Source: Dissophora ornata (taxonomy: Eukaryota > Mortierellomycota > Mortierellomycetes > Mortierellales > Mortierellaceae). Taken from it: 40,177 nt of DNA. The first letter of the stretch is position 1. Every line of letters begins with the position of its first letter. Where the stretch lies: assembly GCA_025201705.1 (NCBI GenBank), contig MU616811.1, positions 1-40,177 on the forward strand, read 5' to 3'. Made by a program: the position numbers and the translations under genes. Positions 14,879-26,135 of this stretch are shown here, one piece after another. The notes beneath the pieces were generated by a model, which worked only from the letters and a program-made list of their open reading frames with translations, ran no database searches and was not told the origin of the DNA.

Positions 14879-16261
14879 TTACACCTCCAAAGACTTGACA
14901 GCCATCTCCAGAGCACCTTCCTTGGTCTTGTTGCCTCCAATAAATCCTCCCATGTGGACAAAGATCGAGTTGGGGATACCACTGCGCTCGCTCAGTTCAT
15001 CATCCCGGAATCCTCGCCACGCCTGAGGCAGTGCCTTGCGGCACTCAAAGCTCTCGGGAGAGGGGGGTACGCATTGAACACGCCACTGGTTGTTGTCATC
15101 AGGATAAAGCACGTAGACGGGCTTCTCCTCGATGCAAAGCTCCTCCTCCAAGTTAAACAGGTGTTCCTTCCAAGGGCAGGACTGATCAAAGACCAGGATC
15201 TTGCCCGAGGGATGAATATCCATTCGTTGGTCCAGGGCCTTAACAACCAAATCGCGGGCAGGCAACCAGGACAACCCCAGGTAGCGGACAGAATCCGTAA
15301 AGTCACCGCCAGTCATCGCAACAGCCTTCATGAACTGGGCATCGACATCAACATCCTTCTGGTTCCACCAGGGGTTCAGGCCAGCGACGCGCTGAGGAAG
15401 AGCAGTACCGACGCGGTACTTGGGCTTGATATCAGTGGGGTACTGAGAGATTCCGTTGTCGCCACCATCGAGGGCTTCGATAAAGTTCTCGTAGACCTTG
15501 TTGTAGAGCAGCTCGACCTTGGCATCGGATTCCTCGAGATTCAAGGTAGACGCAATAATCTCTTTACCAAAGTGCCTGCGCGTACAATAATAAAAGTATT
15601 CGGCAATAGCAATAATAAAATAACACGATATAAGATAAGCAAAAGTTAAAAAAGATAGTCGCGACAAGATGCATGTACATCCATCATTCGCTACCCATTC
15701 TTCATCCTCTGGCTTGCTTACTTGTAGACAAGACCAGCACTGCTAAGCTTGGTCTCAAACTTCCCGCCAAAGACCTCGGTAAAGCCGCGCTGGTGGTGGT
15801 CATAGCGATGCGTGGCAGGGTCATAAACGCCACCCACGTCCACGACGATGTCGCAGGTCGCCAACTTGGCAGGGTCGCGGGTACGGACGAGATCTACAAA
15901 ATATAGAGTTGGATTAAAAACGAATGTTTAACGTACATAGTCGATACTATGTTCTCCTGTCGGCCACAGCACGTACCGGAACCCTTGAACTGCTTAGTTT
16001 GATTGAGCATGTAGACCGCAAGGGCCTCGTCGCAGTGGAAATGTCCATTGTGAGTTCCGACAACCTGGCGACGTGAACAAGGTCGAAGCAAAGGGGAAAG
16101 GGAATATTCAGAGACATGTTGACATTGCAATTCAAATGGCCAACTCTTTATGCCTTCATCTGTCCGCGAATGCCTCCAGTATTCCCTGTGGAGTGTCTCC
16201 TTACTTTAGCCATGGCGAATAAATTGAGGCGGCGAAGGATGTTGGGAAGCAATGAAAACAT
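14879..16261 (-). CDS. MYG1: MYG1 family exonuclease (UPF0160, DHH-like)
   Basis: Four exons (16205-16261, 15977-16064, 15722-15893, 14879-15575) join in frame to 337 aa. MYG1 is a DHH-superfamily 3'-5' RNA exonuclease that coordinates nuclear and mitochondrial RNA processing. Metal-binding motifs are intact: THNGHFHCDEA (residues 23-33), DIVVDVGG (63-70) and RYDHHQRGF (78-86). The C-terminal half carries the family segments SWLPARDLV, FVHMGGFIGGNKT and a Pro/Trp-rich middle (GLNPWWNQKDVDVDAQFMKA). The first ATG gives a short arginine-bearing leader (MFSLLPNILRRLNLFAMAK) that could be a mitochondrial presequence; a second in-frame ATG sits three codons before the exon end, so dual targeting by alternative starts is possible. 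It lies only 108 bp downstream of the remodeller gene on the same strand. Confidence 0.93.
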
Positions 16262-16369
16262 GGCAAAGTTGCAATGAAAATGCCTTGTCTCTCATTCTGC
16301 GAGTGATTGCCGTCAGCAAAAACAGTCACTGCAATTGTTTACTCAATTTTTTCTTAATTATCAACGCAC

Positions 16370-19300
16370 TCAGTTACTATCTACAAAGCTGCGGTGAGGT
16401 TCATTGATCCGCAGCTCCGCCGTCAGCGCCTCGGGCCCCATTGTCTCCTCGAGCTCCGCATCCATATCAATCTTGCCTGCCTCGCTTGCCCGCAGTGGCT
16501 GGTACTTCTCCTTCAGCCCCGCAAGTCCTCCGCCCTCGGCGCGATAGCTGCCACTCCCGACTCCACTCTCACTTGCCGCCGTAACAAGTCCACCCTGTGC
16601 AAATGTCGGAGAACTCTCGGGTGTATCTGCTGTGGGTTGATCATTCGCGCTGCCTCTATCCATTCGCGGATTGACGTGTGGGGAGGCCATCATCGCCTGC
16701 CCAGGTTCGCCTTCACCATTGAGTGGTTGTCCCTGTTGTTTTTGTGGATCATGTGTAGGAGAAGCCATGTCAAGGTCAATTACATCCTGCTGAGGATGGG
16801 ACCCGTGCCGCTCCATGGTATACTGCTGTTGCTGCGCTGTTTGCTGCCCAATCACGCGATGGTCATCACGCGGAGACATTGAAATGGGTCGTGATGTTTG
16901 CTGTTGTTGCTGTTGTGGTTGTTGCTGTTGAGAGGAATGCGATGCTGGTTGTGCTTGCTGTTGTTGACCATGGCGATAGTGTTGAGAAGAGTGATCCTGA
17001 TAATGAACCGAAGAATGTCCGGAAGAACCGCTGTTGTGCTGGCCCAAGTTCGGATGATGCTGAGAACCTCGATCATGACTTGACCGAGATGGGCCAGACG
17101 AGCTATATGAACCCTATGGACATAGAGAGGTATAGAGAGAGAGGAGGAGAGTTAATAAAGTTAATAAGGCTATTATCACTTTCTAGCACATACACATGCA
17201 CATTTAAATAATGAAGTACGTTGTCACTTACATTATCTACCCTTGCGTATTCGTGCTGATTGCGCGGAATCTCCTCCCCCCGTCCTTCGTGGTGCTGGTA
17301 CGTCCGTTCGCGCTCCGAGTGTGCCTCGTGCCTCGATCCGTCCGCGCGTCCATATCCCGCGCGCTCACGTTCACCTTGCGATGATTCATGGCTATAGTCC
17401 TGACCACCACGGCTACTAGAGTTGGGATGGCTAGAAGAGCCAAAGCCAGTACTACGTCCAGACGGCACCACGATTGAACCATCCTCGCCCCTATATGCCG
17501 GTTTACGGGGCTGGTAGTTGCTGCTCTCCCGCGCACCGCTCGTGATATGACCAGAAGAAGAATGGTGCTGAGGTCCGCCTCGTGGATGATAGCCTGATGG
17601 GCCATAGTCACGCTGTCGGTGGCCATCGGATCGTACATTTCCCTGTGCAAGATTCGAGACCGACATTGACCCATGGTGCTGGTCTTTGGGCCTAGAGCTC
17701 ATGAACTGCGGAGGGATCTGTGATGAGTAGGCCTGATGCTGACCATGGCTGTGATGTCCATGACTCAAGCGTTGTCCCGGGCTTACATGCTTGGAAGGGA
17801 CTCCAGCATGTCCAGAGCTCGCTTGTGCAGCTGCAAGGATGACGGAGGCAGCGGCAGACGTCGGCACACCTCGTGGTGACACGTGTGCGGACGATGAGGA
17901 GGGAGGACCTGGAGCAGCATTTGCTCCTGTCCCCCAAGATCCATGACGTCGCGAGCTGGGAGTGGCGCCCACTGGTATTGGATTGCTCCGGGGTGCTTCT
18001 CTGGATATAAGAGCTTTGATCGTCGAGACATACTCCTGTTTCTTTGAATCCGAGATGGTGGGGTCAAGCGTGATGGCCCTGCATCGTTCCTGCATAAATT
18101 GAACGTTTCTCATCTCCGGGCACTTAAAAGGCAGGTGGTATGGAACCTGATTACAAACGATGCATGCTCCAGGAGTTATTGTCGGCACAAATGCCTTGCC
18201 GATCGACATTGACCGGAGATTGTCCTGGTAAGCCGCACTGCCAAGGCGAGCCGCTGCCGCTGAAAGATTCTTGGCGACCTTTCCTTTAGGCAACTCTGCA
18301 GGCATGATCTGTTTGTCGAGCAAGAATCGATCAAGTGTAGCAAGTGCTAGGGCTTTGTAATTATCTGGGAAATTGCTGGTGGCAATCTGCTGTCTGCGCT
18401 CCAATACCAAGGGAATGTCCTGGCTCTCTGGACACCGGTCTCGATGACTCCGATGGCAGACAAGACATGGCTGCGGTTTCCGCCCTGCCTTCTTGTTGGC
18501 TGCATCCATGGCAGATATGCCTCTTATACCTTGCATGCCTCCCGCACCAGGCTGCATTTGATAAGGGGATGCAGGCAGCATGCGTGCCTTCTTGATCTTT
18601 CCGCCATGATTGAGAAGACCTGCAGGACTGCCGTCGATAAACCCATCAGATCCGCGTCTACCGTCTTCATCCATGAGTTCCAAGTCGCCTGGCTGCAATG
18701 GAGACTGATTCGGATCCATTGGAAGCATTTTGCTCTTTTTGGATCGCTTACCAAGCTCCAGCTCTCCTAGAATTGCATTAGGGTCGATTTCTGCGTCAGA
18801 ATCACCGGATTCGACTTCTGATCCCAACAAATCCTGGTCCACATAGTCCTCCTCCTCCTTTGAAGGAACGTCCTTTCCAGCCTTGCGCTTCTTGTTGGGC
18901 GGACCCTCGTTGTCTTTGCCATTCTCTGCATAAGAGAGTACAGTCTTTCTGCGAGCCCCGCGTCCCAGAAGCTCCTCTTCCTGGGCGTAGGCCATGGCAA
19001 GACGATCGCGCAGAAGGGTCGACCAGAAGCCTTCTTCTTCAGTCTCTGGAGGTGCATCAATCGGGATATCTTCGTCTACGATGCCCTTGGTCTCGGTCCA
19101 CACCTTTGCGAACCCGAAGCCACTGACCTTGGTCTCGCCGTTGTCGTTATCATTCCAGTTGTGCTCGATCTTGCTGCGATCGAGTAGCGCCTCAAGTGCA
19201 GCATCGTCATACTTTAAATCCTCGTTGGTTGCAGACTCCTCCTCGAACAAGGCCTTCGCACCGAATTTGAGAATACTCTCCACATCGACCGGATCCAGGT

Positions 19301-22300
19301 TTTCGTCCTCCATGCGCTCTACGATCAAATGATCCAGAATCATCTTCTTCTTTCCGATTTGCACAATTCGCTCCTCGGCGGAATTGCGTGTCATGAGCTT
19401 AAGGACCAAAACCTTGTTCTTTTGCCCTATACGATGAGCACGACTGAGTGCTTGCATGTCCGCCTTGGGATTGAAATCAACATCATAAATGATGATAGTA
19501 TCTGCTGTTGCCAGGTTTACGCCCACACCTCCTGCTCGGGTCGATAACAGGAATACAAACACATCCGAATCTGGGGCATTATACTTGTCTATCCTTGCCT
19601 GGCGGTCAGCGCTGCTCGTGCTTCCATCCAGTCGTACAAAGTTGTAGCGTTCTCCATTCAGATAATCTTCTAGGATGTCCAATAGCCTGGTCATGGTCGA
19701 GAAGATGAGGACGCGATGGCCATTCTGCTTAAGCTTGGGGAGCATGTTGTGAAGCAGCTCCAATTTGCCTCCCGCCTCGATCAAGCTTTTGTGGACAAGC
19801 TCCGCCGTGTCAAGATACCTCGGCTCCACCCCCTCAATCAAATACGGATGGTTTAGGCACTTGCGAAGTTCCATCAAAATGTTGTGCAATGACGCCTTCC
19901 GATTGCTCGCAGTTCCTCCTCGATTCGTGATCGACTGCAACAACTTATGGTTGCGGGCCAGGATGCCTTTGTAGATTTCTTTTTGAAGTGCAGACATACC
20001 GACAGGCACGATCACCTCGGACTAATCAGAGGAATATAATTCTTCAAATTAGTAGTGAAGCAATGGCAGATTTACTTAGACGTATTACGTCATGCCCGTC
20101 CCGTTCGCAATGGCAGCATACCTTTGGAGGTAGATCCTTGAGAACTTCATCTTTGGTACGACGCAAGAAAAACGGCTTCAATAACTACAGAAAACGAGAG
20201 CATCCGTAAAATAATCAAACGATACGTGTTAGGATAATTTGTCATGATTTGAAGATCAAGTAAAACATAGTCCATAACCTTACCCCGTGTAACTCTTCCA
20301 CTGCGGCCTTGTCTAGATTCTCGTACTTCTTTTCGAGCTCTGTTACGTCCGAAAACTTTACAGGATCCAAAAAGTTCATCAAGCTAAACAACTCTCGAAT
20401 GTTGTTCTGCAACGGAGTTCCTGTCAGCAGTACCCTATTCTCAACGACCAGCTCATTAAGCTTAACAAACAGCATGCTGTTCTCGTTCTTGAGCCGCTGG
20501 CCCTCATCCACCACGAGGCACTCCCACGAATTCCTCCGGAATAAAGCACTGTCTACTGGGTTCACAATCATCTCGTACGTCGTCACGACCACATGACACT
20601 TAAGATCCTGTGTTCCTCGGTGGAAGAGCTCATGGTCTCGAACAACAGAGCGAGAGCTTTGAGGTCCATAGTAAGGAACTACGCGCAGGTCAGGCGCCCA
20701 TTTGGCAAATTCGCGAACCCAGTTTGTCAGCGTCGAATTGGGGACCACGATCAGACAGGGAAAAGCACGTAGCTCGTGAAAGAGAGTTGCCACGAACGCA
20801 ACCATTTGAATGGTTTTGCCCAAACCCATTTCGTCTGCCAAAATGCTGTTGACGTTTTTCCAGTGGTTATATCGCAGCCAACTATTGCAAGAAAAAGGGA
20901 AATATCAGAGTCTGCAATCAGCTCATATCCAGAGAACGATATCACACGTGGTCAAGAAAGCAGCCTTACTTAAGTCCGTCCATTTGGTAGTCTTTCAGAG
21001 TGCCGCCACTCACGTAAACTGGCTGCTCCTTCAGCTCCTCGAATGGAGCTTGATTCGACGGTCTTGGTTGAGGGCCTGAACGTCCCTTCTTGGCACGTGC
21101 TGGGATCTCAATCTTTTGGGATGCGACCCATTCCTTGAAAGATTGCTTGAATGAGGCATAGTTTGGGCTATCGGGTTCATCTGGTTCATCCCAAGTTGCT
21201 AATAAATGAAACGAAACCACGCCATTAGACACTTGAAGAACCCCTGCCGCATTTTAAAACGTGCAGAGAGGATTGTATAATAATACGCACCTTGATCATA
21301 ATCCAACCCCTTCCATTTCACAAATACGCTTTGGATATGGTCAAGAGCATCCATATCATCCTCTGTTCCGTCGAAATCCGGCTCAAAGACGACATCCAAG
21401 ACCTTATCCACTTGGCTCCACTCTGATGGAATCACGTCCGAGATCTCCGCAGGAGCTTGAGTCTTCTTCCAGAACGACTTGATCTTGACTGAAGATACGA
21501 CTTGACTAACCCAGTAACTGGGCACCCATGTCACCTTTCTATACGACAAATTCTTCCACTTTATGAGGAGCTCCCTTGTGGTATTGGGTGGCTGTGGGAA
21601 CGTGCTTCCATCCTTTGCATTAGTCTCAGCTGGGACGCTTCCATCAGGCTTGGCTGAGTCGATCAAAGTCATCTCTACGTCACCGTTCTGAGACGTGCTA
21701 TTAGCCTTGCGGATCGGAATGTCCCTGAAGGCCAGAATGATGTCCAGCTCTCGATCCCATTCCAGGCATTGGTGACACTTCCAATCTTTCCTGTATTGCT
21801 TTACGATTTGGGCCGTGTCAACACCCTTCTCCATGGTTGACAACGGCCTGAGACACCTATCGTGTGCAGTATAGGTGCATCGGAAACATCGGAACATGAT
21901 CGGATCCGCTTCTGTCGCTGCTGCTGTGGGATCTTCGGGTATGGATGATGCTTCTGGTGTGATCGCATCCTTATCGACCTCCATCTCTTTTGGTTTATCT
22001 GAATCTGTTGCAGCCACCTTCGCTTCCGACATTAGCTTCGTCGCGTCCGACGTATCCACCGACTGCTCATCGCCAGCCGCCGAATCATTTCCAGCTATCG
22101 CTGGCTGAGCCTCAGTCGAATCAAATGCCTTGGCCACGGCTGCTGGAGGGGTTCGTCCAACCCACTCATGGCACTCTAGACATTCCGCGCCCTTGCTTTT
22201 GATACACGCTTCGCACCGAAAACCGGTTCCGATCAAGCTGTCTGTGTAAGTCTTTCTCAAACAGAGTCTGTGATAGCCCGCTGAACAGCATTCACAGAGT

Positions 22301-23882
22301 AGCAGCGACCCCAAAGGCTCATCTTCCTCTTCGTCGTCACTTTTCTTTTTCGATTTGCGCTTGGTGATTTCGCCTCTCTGGCCGCATCGAGTACAGAAGG
22401 GATGGTGCGCTTGGACAAAATTCGACTCAGTCGAAGTTGCGACAAGCGCCTTTTTCGGCTTGGGTGTTGATGGCACCTTCCTCTCACTTTTAGACTTTGT
22501 GGGTACTGCCTCGTCAGAGGAATCGTCGGATGAGTCCAAAGTAGGTTGAGGCTTGATGGTGGTCTGTAATCGCCTTGGATAGCCGCGTGCTGACAGGGTC
22601 GTTGCAGGGGGAGTATCCTGGTCCTGATCCTGGTCCTGAACGTCGTCGCTACTTGAAGTTGCTTTCTTTGATTTTGAGTTTAACTTTTTAGTTGGTCTCG
22701 ATCCAGAATACTCTGCAGCGTCGTCGGAGTCCCCGCCTTCGTAATACTGCACGTTTGCTCTAGCCTTGGTCCGCGTGGGTCGGGACGTCACAGAGGACCG
22801 TCGTTTCGACGCGTCGCTATCGCCCTTGACTGAGAATTTTCGTGAAGGCGGTGGCGAAGGGGTATGAGACATGACTTCCGACTTTGAAAATTGGCCGTGC
22901 TCGAATTCTTGAACGAGATCGTCCCATTTTCCGAGAGACTCGACAGATTCCTACAAATTGAATATGAAGATTGGACAGGATTTAATAATCGCGTATTGCC
23001 TTGGGACAGGGAACTGAACACCCCGATAATTCGTCAGCAAAGCCACTAGCCCCTGATTTTTTTTTTTTTTTGAGAATCTTGCTCACAAAAGGTCAAAGAG
23101 GGCTTCATCTGTTGCCAGTTGCCACCACAACGATTTTTATCCGAATAGCAAGAAAACTCTGCGGCGAGAATAGGGAAGCCCAGTTTTTCTCCTGTTGATG
23201 TTCAGCTGAGTCTTAATATCGACCCTTTCCTCCTCACCCCCCTTGATGTGCTCTCACGCTCGCAGGGTTGGCCTCCCCTCCGATGCAAAAGAGGCTCCCC
23301 TTTCATTCCCATTTGCACTCCCTGCTATCTTTACCCTTTCCTTACTTCCCACTCCTTTTTATCATTTTTCAGTTAACTCCTATTTTTGCTCTTGCGGCAG
23401 GACTATCCTCAGCCGCATAAAATCCATGGTCCAACCCCTTGGCACCTCATCTCCATGGGGACTACGAGCTGCATTCCCGGCGACCGGGAGCGAGTTGGGT
23501 GTCGAACCAAAGCAAATTGTGAAATCCTTTTCCGTTGCAGTTTGCAATACTCAGCATGGATCTTCCACTGCTGGCGACCTGCCTCCAAAGTCGAGTTCAT
23601 ATGATGGTGGCGAATAACAACTATGTTCACCGGATACGAACATGCGTTCGCATGGCGGAGACAGGTTTTGATCCAGAATGTGCTTTGCCTTACCTCGGTG
23701 GTGTCCCCGTTCTCCCATAATACTGTATACTTGACAGCCCCTCCATCATGGATGGTCTGATCCAGAATTTTAAGTACCTCTCCTCTAGATGGTGTGGGGT
23801 GATGTGTCGAGTTCACGTCAGCGACATCGGTCTCGTTTGCCTCGACTGACAGATCGCGTTGTTCCTGAGGATCAATGTCCAT
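16370..23882 (-). CDS. mit1: CHD/Mi-2-type chromatin remodelling ATPase, Mit1-like
   Basis: Seven exons (23694-23882, 21291-22950, 20970-21198, 20284-20881, 20122-20184, 17232-20021, 16370-17113) join in frame to about 2090 aa. Order: a short chromo-like segment (VLKILDQ..VKYTVLWENGD), a disordered Ser/Asp-rich part, PHD-type Cys clusters (about residues 249-323 and 417-458), two chromodomains (about 524-545 and 577-616, ending FVKWKGLDYDQATW), then the SNF2 ATPase: DYQMDGLNWLRY, ADEMGLGKT (motif I), VVDEGQRLKN (motif II), LTGTPLQNN, LLKPFFLRRTKDEV, VLIFSTM, STRAGGVGVNL and RAHRIGQ. After it come two Cys/His knuckles (CLVCHRSHRDRC, CIVCNQVPYHLPFKC) and a long Ser/His/Gln/Gly-rich tail. S. pombe Mit1 acts in the SHREC silencing complex. 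The DEGQ box replaces DEAH. Exon 1 is separated by an unusually long 743-bp intron and is the least certain part. Confidence 0.9.
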
Positions 23883-26135
23883 CGCTATAACACCAGATCT
23901 TGTGCCTGTTCAAGAATCCGTAGCAGTTTTCTCGTCGTGAAGGAGTACAATTGTGGACGTTGATTGGTATGCCAGGCTTTTACTGTTCTTGCTGTAGTGC
24001 TGACAGCGCAAGAAATTCAGAATGAAAATTTGAAGTCAGTTAAAACTGTAGCGAGAAATGGAAAACGGTAGATGACGCGTATAGAATGCGTGGGCGCGTT
24101 GCTTTTCAATTAATATGTCAATTCGCTCTGCGCTTGGAGCAATTAAGAAAAATGTAGGTGGAAAACACCACTCCCTTCAGTGAGGCTGAAATCCCTTTGA
24201 GGATTCAGTAAAAGATGGCAAAATGAAACCAGGGATCAGGCAAGCAAGGAATAAAAAAAATGGCGGGGGTTGGCTCCGCGTGTTTTAAGTATTAAGACTA
24301 GAATGGGCACTGTCCACCATTTATGCTGCTCTCCTGTGCTCCTGAGTAACACTGGCTTGACTGGAGAAGCAAAAAAAGGGCGGCGTTGTGTAAAGATCGA
24401 CTGTCCCAACAACAATAAAAAAAGTGCAAAGTACTCTAGCTGGAGCTCGATCTGTATGATGGCAAATGGCGCGCTTTTACTGCCAGCCCAGTCCAGCTCA
24501 GTCTATCACAGTCCAGCCCCTTCTTCATTTTGCAAGAGTGCAACAAATTCCGCACATGGGGCACAAACAATAAAGGGGGAGGAGAGGAAGAGCGTGCGGG
24601 GACCCAGTGCAAGCTGGTCACGATGATGCTGCACGCAAAGGTGAAGAGCAACAATCAAGGTCCCATCAATGACGTACCCATCCATACAGAATGAACTCTG
24701 CTTGGATAAGCCTTAAAGGGATATACATCTGGGGTCCCGACAAACGCCAGTACCATCCTCTTGGTCTCCTCCCAATATAGTTGATACTGATGTCGCCCCT
24801 GGATCCTCCCAAGTAAACGGTGTAATTTAGATAGCAAAGAAGAGAACAAAAAAATGGTGGCAAAATGGCCTTGAAACGACTCTTTTGGGACGCCGATGTG
24901 CGAATGAGAGACGAGAATATACGCAGAGCACATGTGTATGTGTGTATGTGTGTATGTGAATGGGAAAGTTGATGGGAATGGAAAGGAGTGCAGCTGCCAG
25001 GGAGGAGTTGGCGGGGGCAGCGTCCACGTAGTAGGGTCGCATAAGAATTGTTCGCTGCGGAAAGGTGTTTGAACAAGAGAAGAAACCCCAAGGAGAGCGA
25101 AAGTAGGCCATTCTATTTATCGCCTCTTTTGTCCTTACCTCAGTCCAGTCTATCGACCAGTGGAATAACAGATCTGGTTGATCGCCGAGCGTTGAAGGAA
25201 ACCAAGCAGGGGAATGTGGCCCGGTTGGTGGTCGAGACGGAGTGGATGCTGCCTGGGTAGGAGTGAATGGAGCCTGGTGCGGGATAGACTTTTGTGTAGA
25301 TGAGTTTGATATCAGAGGGCTCGAGACATCCAGCTTGTGGCGGAGTGGATGGGAGAGATGGGTGGATGGCTTGGACAGATGGATGGAAGCAATGAAGAAA
25401 GACCAAGGGGGTCGTTTGAAGAGTCAAGGAAGGAAAGAGAAGAAAGAGGGGGAGGGGAGGGGAAGAGCGCGGAGAGTGAGAGCGACGAGGACGAAGGCGA
25501 GGAGGGGACGGGATCCCATAAGAAAAAAATTACGCAAACACCACACAGAGGACGCAGGTCCTCCTCCTGCCCAGCCAGCCTCCTCCATCTCTGGCTGATG
25601 TGCCATTGTGCTACACAGATTTCACACAGGCCTTTCGTTCATATGCATTGCCCAGGAACAAGGTTGCTCTGTCCATTATCGCATGCGGCCACTGCTCGCG
25701 TTCAGGAACCATCTCCATCTCTCGATCTGACCCACACCATCAAAGCTGCTATGTGCAGTCCCCAGCGCCTGGTCTACCCGGCGGCTATGGACAGTCTCAC
25801 TCCCGGTTCTAGGCCGCCTCTGGATAGTGCTGTCAGCCTCATCGTCGTCATCCTTTCGAAAAAAAGGGGCTCGGGCCATCTGCCTACATCATTGACCTTG
25901 TTCATACAAAGGGTCTTTGGACCTGGCTGTGCTAGTCGACGGTGGCGGAGGCTACCTCCTCCTCAGTGCGACACATCCCACTTGGGACCCACATGACAAT
26001 CAAGGTAAACACCAATAACACCGAGTCCACACAATAAGCACTCACACCCCTCTGCACGAAATTTAAGCTCGGGGTACCCGGCGGGAAGGCGCCCGAATGC
26101 GGAACATATCACGTGATTTATTTCGATTTTATCAT
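23883..26135. other. 2.2-kb region without a supported gene
   Basis: This region lies upstream of the remodeller and downstream of the VTC gene, both on the minus strand, so it must contain the remodeller promoter. No frame shows family motifs or consistent splice signals. It contains A/T-rich promoter-like DNA (23990-24260), a TGTA/TGTG repeat block (about 24931-24958), a purine-rich GGA/AAGA stretch (25425-25520), and a CACGTG hexamer at 26110-26115 near the VTC 3' end. Open frames around 25337-25996 and 24666-25111 are low complexity or lack conserved features. A non-coding RNA or small fast-evolving gene cannot be excluded. Confidence 0.45.
26117..26122 (-). terminator. polyadenylation signal of the VTC gene
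   Basis: TTTATT on the plus strand reads AATAAA on the minus strand, 14 bases after the predicted VTC stop codon. Closer than usual but the best candidate nearby. Confidence 0.4.

Noticed and set aside
14831..15649. 272-codon open frame on the plus strand
   Set aside because: It lies exactly antisense to the last MYG1 exon, which has clear family motifs; the plus frame is a shadow created by GC-rich codon use.
23243..23617. 124-codon plus-strand frame within the long first intron of the remodeller and its exon 1 flank
   Set aside because: Composition looks like CT-rich intronic DNA; no motif. It is mentioned only as content of the unusual intron.
24666..25111. Minus-strand frames of about 90-140 codons
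   Set aside because: They run through TGTA/TGTG simple repeats and show no conserved or domain-like features.
25337..25996. 219-codon plus-strand frame, start of a possible gene
   Set aside because: Its first third is purine-rich low complexity, the rest has no recognisable domain or splice support, and the start is not preceded by a promoter-like region. Kept only as part of the gene-poor gap.
26110..26115. CACGTG, the Pho4/E-box core, next to a polyphosphate gene
   Set aside because: It lies just downstream of the VTC stop codon, at the gene's 3' end rather than in its promoter, and a 6-base match is expected by chance.
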